Of a stretch of 64,000 bases of DNA, positions 51,901 through 63,300 are shown in pieces. The notes under the pieces are model-generated. The model was not told where the DNA came from. It saw only the letters and a list, made by a program, of their open reading frames with translations, and did not search any database. A program made the position numbers and the translations under genes. Where the stretch lies: NCBI RefSeq assembly GCF_963576545.1, contig NW_026870560.1, positions 2,501-66,500 of the forward strand, read 5' to 3'. This DNA comes from Limanda limanda. Its lineage: Eukaryota > Chordata > Actinopteri > Pleuronectiformes > Pleuronectidae. How positions within the stretch are numbered: position 1 is the stretch's first letter; each line of letters starts with the position of its first letter.

Positions 51901-52632
51901 CCTATGTGCTTTCATCCCTAACCCTAACCCTAACCCTTCCGAAAGTCGGAGAAGCTCAAGGATGGTACCGATCGATGCGCGCTACCCCATTTAGTGGGGG
52001 TAGAGCCTACTTGCAAGTCTCTCCGAACCTTCACAAAAAAAGTTATTCAAGAATATCTCTTTCTCCTATGTGCTTTCATCCCTAACCCTAACCCTAACCC
52101 TTCCGAAAGTCGGAGAAGCTCAAGGATGGTACCGATCGATGCGCGCTACCCCATTTAGTGGGGGTAGAGCCTACTTGCAAGTCTCTCCGACCTTCACAAA
52201 AAAAGTTATTCAAGAATATCTCTTTCTCCTATGTGCTTTCATCCCTAACCCTAACCCTAACCCTTCCGAAAGTCGGAGAAGCTCAAGGATGGTACCGATC
52301 GATGCGCGCTACCCCATTTAGTGGGGGTAGAGCCTACTTGCAAGTCTCTCCGACCTTCACAAAAAAAGTTATTCAAGAATATCTCTTTCTCCTATGTGCT
52401 TTCATCCCTAACCCTAACCCTAACCCTTCCGAAAGTCGGAGAAGCTCAAGGATGGTACCGATCGATGCGCGCTACCCCATTTAGTGGGGGTAGAGCCTAC
52501 TTGCAAGTCTCTCCGACCTTCACAAAAAAAGTTATTCAAGAATATCTCTTTCTCCTATGTGCTTTCATCCCTAACCCTAACCCTAACCCTTCCGAAAGTC
52601 GGAGAAGCTCAAGGATGGTACCGATCGATGCG
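45955..52632 (+). repeat. Long duplication, first copy (offset 11,368 bp)
   Basis: Twelve consecutive B copies, 46323 to 51578, recur 11,368 bp later. Shared rare markers are the A9 tract near 46133, GGGAGTAAAGCC near 47060, AAGTCCTTCCGACC near 48979, GCTCTGGGATGG near 50821 and CTTACAAG at 51043. Differences include 46685, 49572 (CGAT to TGAT), 51619 and a one-base insertion at 52026-52027, after which the offset is 11,367. Confidence 0.88.
47122..49176 (+). repeat. Regular 475-bp trimer run
   Basis: Five B copies at exactly 475-bp steps (47122, 47597, 48072, 48547, 49022), each followed by a short and a long A unit. GTAAAGCC and GTTACC markers alternate inside. The same run is found at 58490-60544. 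Confidence 0.88.
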
Positions 52633-53865
52633 CGTTACCCCATTTAGTGGGGGTAGAGCCTACTTGCAAGTCTCTCCGACCTTCACAAAAAAAGTTATTC
52701 AAGAATATCTCTTTCTCCTATGTGCTTTCATCCCTAACCCTAACCCTAACCCTTCCGAAAGTCGGAGAAGCTCAAGGATGGTACCGATCGATGCGCGCAA
52801 CCCCATTTAGTGGGGGTAGAGCCTACTTGCAAGTCTCTCCGACCTTCACAAAAAAAGTAATTCAAGAATATCTCCTCAGATTTGGGGGAATTTCGTCGGT
52901 CGACCTCTTCCGAAGGTCGTACAAGCTCGGGGATGGTACCAATCGATTCGCAGGACCCAAATTAGTCCAGATGCAACCACTTTCCAAGTCTCTCCGACCT
53001 TCACAAAAAAAGTTATTCAAGAATATCTCTTTCTCCTATGTGCTTTCATCCCTAACCCTAACCCTAACCCTTCCGAAAGTCGGAGAAGCTCAAGGATGGT
53101 ACCGATCGATGCGCGCTACCCCATTTAGTGGGGGTAGAGCCTACTTGCAAGTCTCTCCGACCTTCACAAAAAAAGTTATTCAAGAATATCTCTTTCTCCT
53201 ATGTGCTTTCATCCCTAACCCTAACCCTAACCCTTCCGAAAGTCGGAGAAGCTCAAGGATGGTACCGATCGATGCGCGCTACCCCATTTAGTGGGGGTAG
53301 AGCCTACTTGCAAGTCTCTCCGACCTTCACAAAAAAAGTTATTCAAGAATATCTCTTTCTCCTATGTGCTTTCATCCCTAACCCTAACCCTAACCCTTCC
53401 GAAAGTCGGAGAAGCTCAAGGATGGTACCGATCGATGCGCGCTACCCCATTTAGTGGGGGTAGAGCCTACTTGCAAGTCTCTCCGACCTTCACAAAAAAA
53501 GTTATTCAAGAATATCTCCTCAGATTTGGGGGAATTTCGTCGGTCGACCTCTTCCGAAGGTCGTACAAGCTCGGGGATGGTACCAATCGATCTGCAGGAC
53601 CCAAATTAGTCCAGATGCAACCACTTTCCAAGTCTCTCCGACCTTCACAAAAAAAGTTATTCAAGAATATCTCTTTCTCCTATGTGCTTTCATCCCTAAC
53701 CCTAACCCTATCCCTTCCGAAAGTCGGAGAAGCTCAAGGATGGTACCGATCGATGCGCGCAACCCCATTTAGTGGGGGTAGAGCCTACTTGCAAGTCTCT
53801 CCGACCTTCACAAAAAAAGTTATTCAAGAATATCTCTTTCTCCTATGTGCTTTCATCCCTAACCC
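52030..53865 (+). repeat. Local duplication, first copy (offset 2,415 bp)
   Basis: B copies 52875 and 53519 recur at 55290 and 55934. The alignment includes GATTCGCAGG in the B copies near 52944 and 55359 and the CCCTAT variant at 53711 and 56126. Edges are approximate because flanking A units are nearly identical to each other. Confidence 0.8.
53711..53711 (+). repeat. Degenerate interstitial telomeric unit (CCCTAT variant)
   Basis: The last hexamer of this tract reads CCCTAT instead of CCCTAA. The identical variant is at 56126, 2,415 bp further on, marking a local duplication. Confidence 0.9.
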
Positions 53866-54444
53866 TAACCCTAACCCTTCCGAAAGTCGGAGAAGCTCAA
53901 GGATGGTACCGATCGATGCGCGCTACCCCATTTAGTGGGGGTAGAGCCTACTTGCAAGTCTCTCCGACCTTCACAAAAAAAGTTATTCAAGAATATCTCT
54001 TTCTCCTATGTGCTTTCATCCCTAACCCTAACCCTAACCCTTCCGAAAGTCGGAGAAGCTCAAGGATGGTACTGATCGATGTGCGCTACCCCATTTAGTG
54101 GGGGTAGAGCCTACTTGCAAGTCTCTCCGACCTTCACAAAAAAAGTTATTCAAGAATATCTCCTCAGATTTGGGGGAATTTCGTCGGTCGACCTCTTCCG
54201 AAGGTCGTACAAGCTCGGGGATGGTACCAATTGATCCGCAGGACCCAAATTAGTCCAGATGCAACCACTTTTCAAGTCTCTCCGACCTTCACAAAAAAAG
54301 TTATTCAAGAATATCTCTTTCTCCTATGTGCTTTCATCCCTAACCCTAACCCTTCCGAAAGTCGGAGAAGCTCAAGGATGGTACCGATCGATGCGCGCTA
54401 CCCCATTTAGTGGGGGTAGAGCCTACTTGCAAGTCTCTCCGACC

Positions 54445-56280
54445 TTCACAAAAAAAGTTATTCAAGAATATCTCTTTCTCCTATGTGCTTTCATCCCTAA
54501 CCCTAACCCTAACCCTTCCGAAAGTCGGAGAAGCTCAAGGATGGTACCGATCGATGCGCGCTACCCCATTTAGTGGGGGTAGAGCCTACTTGCAAGTCTC
54601 TCCGACCTTCACAAAAAAAGTTATTCAAGAATATCTCTTTCTCCTATGTGCTTTCATCCCTAACCCTAACCCTAACCCTTCCGAAAGTCGGAGAAGCTCA
54701 AGGATGGTACCGATCGATGCGCGCTACCCCATTTAGTGGGGGTAGAGCCTACTTGCAAGTCTCTCCGACCTTCACAAAAAAAGTTATTCAAGAATATCTC
54801 TTTCTCCTATGTGCTTTCATCCCTAACCCTAACCCTAACCCTTCCGAAAGTCGGAGAAGCTCAAGGATGGTACCGATCGATGCGCGCTACCCCATTTAGT
54901 GGGGGTAGAGCCTACTTGCAAGTCTCTCCGACCTTCACAAAAAAAGTTATTCAAGAATATCTCTTTCTCCTATGTGCTTTCATCCCTAACCCTAACCCTA
55001 ACCCTTCCGAAAGTCGGAGAAGCTCAAGGATGGTACCGATCGATGCGCGTTACCCCATTTAGTGGGGGTAGAGCCTACTTGCAAGTCTCTCCGACCTTCA
55101 CAAAAAAAGTTATTCAAGAATATCTCTTTCTCCTATGTGCTTTCATCCCTAACCCTAACCCTAACCCTTCCGAAAGTCGGAGAAGCTCAAGGATGGTACC
55201 GATCGATGCGCGCAACCCCATTTAGTGGGGGTAGAGCCTACTTGCAAGTCTCTCCGACCTTCACAAAAAAAGTAATTCAAGAATATCTCCTCAGATTTGG
55301 GGGAATTTCGTCGGTCGACCTCTTCCGAAGGTCGTACAAGCTCGGGGATGGTACCAATCGATTCGCAGGACCCAAATTAGTCCAGATGCAACCACTTTCC
55401 AAGTCTCTCCGACCTTCACAAAAAAAGTTATTCAAGAATATCTCTTTCTCCTATGTGCTTTCATCCCTAACCCTAACCCTAACCCTTCCGAAAGTCGGAG
55501 AAGCTCAAGGATGGTACCGATCGATGCGCGCTACCCCATTTAGTGGGGGTAGAGCCTACTTGCAAGTCTCTCCGACCTTCACAAAAAAAGTTATTCAAGA
55601 ATATCTCTTTCTCCTATGTGCTTTCATCCCTAACCCTAACCCTAACCCTTCCGAAAGTCGGAGAAGCTCAAGGATGGTACCGATCGATGCGCGCTACCCC
55701 ATTTAGTGGGGGTAGAGCCTACTTGCAAGTCTCTCCGACCTTCACAAAAAAAGTTATTCAAGAATATCTCTTTCTCCTATGTGCTTTCATCCCTAACCCT
55801 AACCCTAACCCTTCCGAAAGTCGGAGAAGCTCAAGGATGGTACCGATCGATGCGCGCTACCCCATTTAGTGGGGGTAGAGCCTACTTGCAAGTCTCTCCG
55901 ACCTTCACAAAAAAAGTTATTCAAGAATATCTCCTCAGATTTGGGGGAATTTCGTCGGTCGACCTCTTCCGAAGGTCGTACAAGCTCGGGGATGGTACCA
56001 ATCGATCTGCAGGACCCAAATTAGTCCAGATGCAACCACTTTCCAAGTCTCTCCGACCTTCACAAAAAAAGTTATTCAAGAATATCTCTTTCTCCTATGT
56101 GCTTTCATCCCTAACCCTAACCCTATCCCTTCCGAAAGTCGGAGAAGCTCAAGGATGGTACCGATCGATGCGCGCAACCCCATTTAGTGGGGGTAGAGCC
56201 TACTTGCAAGTCTCTCCGACCTTCACAAAAAAAGTTATTCAAGAATATCTCTTTCTCCTATGTGCTTTCATCCCTAACCC
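54445..56280 (+). repeat. Local duplication, second copy (offset 2,415 bp)
   Basis: Partner of 52030-53865. Similarity ends where this copy has a two-unit telomeric tract near 56280 and the first copy has three. The segment between the two copies (53.9-54.5 kb) is a third-party match to 49.2-49.8 kb at offset 4,660 bp, sharing GGTACTGATCGATGTGC, AATTGATCC and CACTTTTCAAG. Confidence 0.8.
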
Positions 56281-57322
56281 TAACCCTTCCGAAAGTCGGA
56301 GAAGCTCAAGGATGGTACCGATCGATGCGCGCTACCCCATTTAGTGGGGGTAGAGCCTACTTGCAAGTCTCTCCGACCTTCACAAAAAAAGTTATTCAAG
56401 AATATCTCCTCAGATTTGGGGGAATTTCGTCGGTCGACCTCTTCCGAAGGTCGTACAAGCTCGGGGATGGTACCAATCGATCCGCAGGACCCAAATTAGT
56501 CCAGATGCAACCACTTTCCAAGTCTCTCCGACCTTCACAAAAAAAGTTATTCAAGAATATCTCTTTCTCCTATGTGCTTTCATCCCTAACCCTAACCCTT
56601 CCGAAAGTCGGAGAAGCTCAAGGATGGTACCGATCGATGCGCGCTACCCCATTTAGTGGGGGTAGAGCCTACTTGCAAGTCTCTCCGACCTTCACAAAAA
56701 AAGTTATTCAAGAATATCTCTTTCTCCTATGTGCTTTCATCCCTAACCCTAACCCTAACCCTTCCGAAAGTCGGAGAAGCTCAAGGATGGTACCGATCGA
56801 TGCGCGCTACCCCATTTAGTGGGGGTAGAGCCTACTTGCAAGTCTCTCCGACCTTCACAAAAAAAGTTATTCAAGAATATCTCCTCAGATTTGGGGGAAT
56901 TTCGTCGGTCGACCTCTTCCGAAGGTCGTACAAGCTCGGGGATGGTACCAATCGATCCGCAGGACCCAAATTAGTCCAGATGCAACCACTTTCCAAGTCT
57001 CTCCGACCTTCACAAAAAAAGTTATTCAAGAATATCTCTTTCTCCTATGTGCTTTCATCCCTAACCCTAACCCTAACCCTTCCGAAAGTCGGAGAAGCTC
57101 AAGGATGGTACCGATCGATGTGCGCTACCCCATTTAGTGGGGGTAGAGCCTACTTGCAAGTCTCTCCGACCTTCACAAAAAAAGTTATTCAAGAATATCT
57201 CTTTCTCCTATGTGCTTTCATCCCTAACCCTAACCCTAACCCTTCCGAAAGTCGGAGAAGCTCAAGGATGGTACCGATCGATGCGCGCTACCCCATTTAG
57301 TGGGGGTAGAGCCTACTTGCAA

Positions 57323-60300
57323 GTCTCTCCGACCTTCACAAAAAAAGTTATTCAAGAATATCTCTTTCTCCTATGTGCTTTCATCCCTAACCCTAACCCT
57401 AACCCTTCCGAAAGTCGGAGAAGCTCAAGGATGGTACCGATCGATGCGCGTTACCCCATTTAGTGGGGGTAGAGCCTACTTGCAAGTCTCTCCGACCTTC
57501 AAAAAAAAAGTTATTCAAGAATATCTCTTTCTCCTATGTGCTTTCATCCCTAACCCTAACCCTAACCCTTCCGAAAGTCGGAGAAGCTCAAGGATGGTAC
57601 AGATCGATGCGCGCAACCCCATTTAGTGGGGGTAGAGCCTACTTGCAAGTCTCTCCGACCTTCACAAAAAAAGTTATTCAAGAATATCTCCTCAGATTTG
57701 GGGGAATTTCGTCGGTCGACCTCTTCCGAAGGTCGTACAAGCTCGGGGATGGTACCAATCGATCCGCAGGACCCAAATTAGTCCAGATGCAACCACTTTC
57801 CAAGTCTCTCCGACCTTCACAAAAAAAGTTATTCAAGAATATCTCTTTCTCCTATGTGCTTTCATCCCTAACCCTAACCCTAACCCTTCCGAAAGTCGGA
57901 GAAGCTCAAGGATGGTACCGATCGATGTGCGCTACCCCATTTAGTGGGGGTAGAGCCTACTTGCAAGTCTCTCCGACCTTCACAAAAAAAGTTATTCAAG
58001 AATATCTCTTTCTCCTATGTGCTTTCATCCCTAACCCTAACCCTAACCCTTCCGAAAGTCGGAGAAGCTCAAGGATGGTACCGATCGATGTGCGCTACCC
58101 CATTTAGTGGGGGTAGAGCCTACTTGCAAGTCTCTCCGACCTTCACAAAAAAAGTTATTCAAGAATATCTCCTCAGATTTGGGGGAATTTCGTCGGTCGA
58201 CCTCTTCCGAAGGTCGTACAAGCTCGGGGATGGTACCAATCGATCTGCAGGACCCAAATTAGTCCAGATGCAACCACTTTCCAAGTCTCTCCGACCTTCA
58301 CAAAAAAAGTTATTCAAGAATATCTCTTTCTCCTATGTGCTTTCATCCCTAACCCTAACCCTAACCCTTCCGAAAGTCGGAGAAGCTCAAGGATGGTACC
58401 GATCGATGCGCGCTACCCCATTTAGTGGGAGTAAAGCCTACTTGCAAGTCTCTCCGACCTTCACAAAAAAAGTTATTCAAGAATATCTCCTCAGATTTGG
58501 GGGAATTTCGTCGGTCGACCTCTTCCGAAGGTCGTACAAGCTCGGAGATGGTACCAATCGATCCGCAGGACCCAAATTAGTCCAGATGCAACCACTTTCC
58601 AAGTCTCTCCGACCTTCACAAAAAAAGTTATTCAAGAATATCTCTTTCTCCTATGTGCTTTCATCCCTAACCCTAACCCTTCCGAAAGTCGGAGAAGCTC
58701 AAGGATGGTACCGATCGATGCGCGTTACCCCATTTAGTGGGGGTAGAGCCTACTTGCAAGTCTCTCCGACCTTCACAAAAAAAGTTATTCAAGAATATCT
58801 CTTTCTCCTATGTGCTTTCATCCCTAACCCTAACCCTAACCCTTCCGAAAGTCGGAGAAGCTCAAGGATGGTACCGATCGATGTGCGCTACCCCATTTAG
58901 TGGGGGTAGAGCCTACTTGCAAGTCTCTCCGACCTTCACAAAAAAAGTTATTCAAGAATATCTCCTCAGATTTGGGGGAATTTCGTCGGTCGACCTCTTC
59001 CGAAGGTCGTACAAGCTCGGGGATGGTACCAATCGATCCGCAGGACCCAAATTAGTCCAGATGCAACCACTTTCCAAGTCTCTCCGACCTTCACAAAAAA
59101 AGTTATTCAAGAATATCTCTTTCTCCTATGTGCTTTCATCCCTAACCCTAACCCTTCCGAAAGTCGGAGAAGCTCAAGGATGGTACCGATCGATGCGCGC
59201 TACCCCATTTAGTGGGGGTAGAGCCTACTTGCAAGTCTCTCCGACCTTCACAAAAAAAGTTATTCAAGAATATCTCTTTCTCCTATGTGCTTTCATCCCT
59301 AACCCTAACCCTAACCCTTCCGAAAGTCGGAGAAGCTCAAGGATGGTACCGATCGATGCGCGCTACCCCATTTAGTGGGGGTAAAGCCTACTTGCAAGTC
59401 TCTCCGACCTTCACAAAAAAAGTTATTCAAGAATATCTCCTCAGATTTGGGGGAATTTCGTCGGTCGACCTCTTCCGAAGGTCGTACAAGCTCGGGGATG
59501 GTACCAATCGATCCGCAGGACCCAAATTAGTCCAGATGCAACCACTTTCCAAGTCTCTCCGACCTTCACAAAAAAAGTTATTCAAGAATATCTCTTTCTC
59601 CTATGTGCTTTCATCCCTAACCCTAACCCTTCCGAAAGTCGGAGAAGCTCAAGGATGGTACCGATCGATGCGCGCTACCCCATTTAGTGGGGGTAGAGCC
59701 TACTTGCAAGTCTCTCCGACCTTCACAAAAAAAGTTATTCAAGAATATCTCTTTCTCCTATGTGCTTTCATCCCTAACCCTAACCCTAACCCTTCCGAAA
59801 GTCGGAGAAGCTCAAGGATGGTACCGATCGATGCGCGCTACCCCATTTAGTGGGGGTAAAGCCTACTTGCAAGTCTCTCCGACCTTCACAAAAAAAGTTA
59901 TTCAAGAATATCTCCTCAGATTTGGGGGAATTTCGTCGGTCGACCTCTTCCGAAGGTCGTACAAGCTCGGAGATGGTACCAATCGATCCGCAGGACCCAA
60001 ATTAGTCCAGATGCAACCACTTTCCAAGTCTCTCCGACCTTCACAAAAAAAGTTATTCAAGAATATCTCTTTCTCCTATGTGCTTTCATCCCTAACCCTA
60101 ACCCTTCCGAAAGTCGGAGAAGCTCAAGGATGGTACCGATCGATGCGCGTTACCCCATTTAGTGGGGGTAGAGCCTACTTGCAAGTCTCTCCGACCTTCA
60201 CAAAAAAAGTTATTCAAGAATATCTCTTTCTCCTATGTGCTTTCATCCCTAACCCTAACCCTAACCCTTCCGAAAGTCGGAGAAGCTCAAGGATGGTACA

Positions 60301-63300
60301 GATCGATGCGCGCAACCCCATTTAGTGGGGGTAGATCCTACTTGCAAGTCCTTCCGACCTTCACAAAAAAAGTTATTCAAGAATATCTCCTCAGATTTGG
60401 GGGAATTTCGTCGGTCGACCTCTTCCGAAGGTCGTACAAGCTCGGGGATGGTACCAATCGATCCGCAGGACCCAAATTAGTCCAGATGCAACCACTTTCC
60501 AAGTCTCTCCGACCTTCACAAAAAAAGTTATTCAAGAATATCTCTTTCTCCTATGTGCTTTCATCCCTAACCCTAACCCTAACCCTTCCGAAAGTCGGAG
60601 AAGCTCAAGGATGGTACCGATCGATGCGCGCTACCCCATTTAGTGGGGGTAGAGCCTACTTGCAAGTCTCTCCGACCTTCACAAAAAAAGTTATTCAAGA
60701 ATATCTCTTTCTCCTATGTGCTTTCATCCCTAACCCTAACCCTAACCCTTCCGAAAGTCGGAGAAGCTCAAGGATGGTACTGATCGATGTGCGCTACCCC
60801 ATTTAGTGGGGGTAGAGCCTACTTGCAAGTCTCTCCGACCTTCACAAAAAAAGTTATTCAAGAATATCTCCTCAGATTTGGGGGAATTTCGTCGGTCGAC
60901 CTCTTCCGAAGGTCGTACAAGCTCGGGGATGGTACCAATCGATCCGCAGGACCCAAATTAGTCCAGATGCAACCACTTTTCAAGTCTCTCCGACCTTCAC
61001 AAAAAAAGTTATTCAAGAATATCTCTTTCTCCTATGTGCTTTCATCCCTAACCCTAACCCTTCCGAAAGTCGGAGAAGCTCAAGGATGGTACCGATCGAT
61101 GCGCGCTACCCCATTTAGTGGGGGTAGAGCCTACTTGCAAGTCTCTCCGACCTTCACAAAAAAAGTTATTCAAGAATATCTCTTTCTCCTATGTGCTTTC
61201 ATCCCTAACCCTAACCCTAACCCTTCCGAAAGTCGGAGAAGCTCAAGGATGGTACCGATCGATGCGCGCTACCCCATTTAGTGGGGGTAAAGCCTACTTG
61301 CAAGTCTCTCCGACCTTCACAAAAAAAGTTATTCAAGAATATCTCCTCAGATTTGGGGGAATTTCGTCGGTCGACCTCTTCCGAAGGTCGTACAAGCTCG
61401 GGGATGGTACCAATCGATCCGCAGGACCCAAATTAGTCCAGATGCAACCACTTTCCAAGTCTCTCCGACCTTCACAAAAAAAGTTATTCAAGAATATCTC
61501 TTTCTCCTATGTGCTTTCATCCCTAACCCTAACCCTTCCGAAAGTCGGAGAAGCTCAAGGATGGTACCGATCGATGCGCGCTACCCCATTTAGTGGGGGT
61601 AGAGCCTACTTGCAAGTCTCTCCGACCTTCACAAAAAAAGTTATTCAAGAATATCTCCTCAGATTTGGGGGAATTTCGTCGGTCGACCTCTTCCGAAGGT
61701 CGTACAAGCTCGGGGATGGTACCAATCGATCCGCAGGACCCAAATTAGTCCAGATGCAACCACTTTCCAAGTCTCTCCGACCTTCACAAAAAAAGTTATT
61801 CAAGAATATCTCTTTCTCCTATGTGCTTTCATCCCTAACCCTAACCCTAACCCTTCCGAAAGTCGGAGAAGCTCAAGGATGGTACCGATCGATGCGCGCT
61901 ACCCCATTTAGTGGGGGTAGAGCCTACTTGCAAGTCTCTCCGACCTTCACAAAAAAAGTTATTCAAGAATATCTCTTTCTCCTATGTGCTTTCATCCCTA
62001 ACCCTAACCCTAACCCTTCCGAAAGTCGGAGAAGCTCAAGGATGGTACCGATCGATGCGCGCTACCCCATTTAGTGGGGGTAGAGCCTACTTGCAAGTCT
62101 CTCCGACCTTCACAAAAAAAGTTATTCAAGAATATCTCCTCAGATTTGGGGGAATTTCGTCGGTCGACCTCTTCCGAAGGTCGTACAAGCTCTGGGATGG
62201 TACCAATCGATCCGCAGGACCCAAATTAGTCCAGATGCAACCACTTTCCAAGTCTCTCCGACCTTCACAAAAAAAGTTATTCAAGAATATCTCTTTCTCC
62301 TATGTGCTTTCATCCCTAACCCTAACCCTAACCCTTCCGAAAGTCGGAGAAGCTCAAGGATGGTACCGATCGATGCGCGCTACCCCATTTAGTGGGGGTA
62401 GAGCCTACTTACAAGTCTCTCCGACCTTCACAAAAAAAGTTATTCAAGAATATCTCTTTCTCCTATGTGCTTTCATCCCTAACCCTAACCCTAACCCTTC
62501 CGAAAGTCGGAGAAGCTCAAGGATGGTACCGATCGATGCGCGCTACCCCATTTAGTGGGGGTAGAGCCTACTTGCAAGTCTCTCCGACCTTCACAAAAAA
62601 AGTTATTCAAGAATATCTCTTTCTCCTATGTGCTTTCATCCCTAACCCTAACCCTAACCCTTCCGAAAGTCGGAGAAGCTCAAGGATGGTACCGATCGAT
62701 GCGCGCTACCCCATTTAGTGGGGGTAGAGCCTACTTGCAAGTCTCTCCGACCTTCACAAAAAAAGTTATTCAAGAATATCTCTTTCTCCTATGTGCTTTC
62801 ATCCCTAACCCTAACCCTAACCCTTCCGAAAGTCGGAGAAGCTCAAGGATGGTACAGATCGATGCGCGCTACCCCATTTAGTGGGGGTAGAGCCTACTTG
62901 CAAGTCTCTCCGACCTTCACAAAAAAAGTTATTCAAGAATATCTCCTCAGATTTGGGGGAATTTCGTCGGTCGACCTCTTCCGAAGGTCGTACAAGCTCG
63001 GGGATGGTACCAATCGATTCGCAGGACCCAAATTAGTCCAGATGCAACCACTTTCCAAGTCTCTCCGACCTTCACAAAAAAAGTTATTCAAGAATATCTC
63101 TTTCTCCTATGTGCTTTCATCCCTAACCCTAACCCTAACCCTTCCGAAAGTCGGAGAAGCTCAAGGATGGTACCGATCGATGCGCGCTACCCCATTTAGT
63201 GGGGGTAGAGCCTACTTGCAAGTCTCTCCGACCTTCACAAAAAAAGTTATTCAAGAATATCTCTTTCTCCTATGTGCTTTCATCCCTAACCCTAACCCTA

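Larger units (their letters stand above)
2713..63100 (+). repeat. All B monomer copies (88 placed)
   Basis: B starts, each 155 bp: 2713, 3188, 3669, 4470, 5434, 6404, 6879, 7360, 8161, 9288, 9769, 10896, 12023, 13313, 14283, 14758, 15239, 16040, 17330, 18300, 18775, 19256, 20057, 21021, 21991, 22466, 22947, 23748, 24718, 25193, 25674, 26475, 27439, 28234, 29204, 29673, 30154, 30955, 31756, 33203, 33678, 34159, 34954, 35924, 36882, 37363, 38158, 39128, 40086, 41527, 42002, 42483, 43284, 44417, 44886, 45367, 45842, 46323, 46804, 47122, 47597, 48072, 48547, 49022, 49503, 49978, 50290, 50771, 51578, 52875, 53519, 54163, 55290, 55934, 56409, 56884, 57691, 58172, 58490, 58965, 59440, 59915, 60390, 60871, 61346, 61658, 62139, 62946. 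Everything between them is A monomers. Confidence 0.9.

Noticed and set aside
2713..63100. CRISPR-like repeat-spacer pattern
   Set aside because: Repeats are 155-163 bp, abut directly and have no unique spacers; the setting is a eukaryotic telomere.
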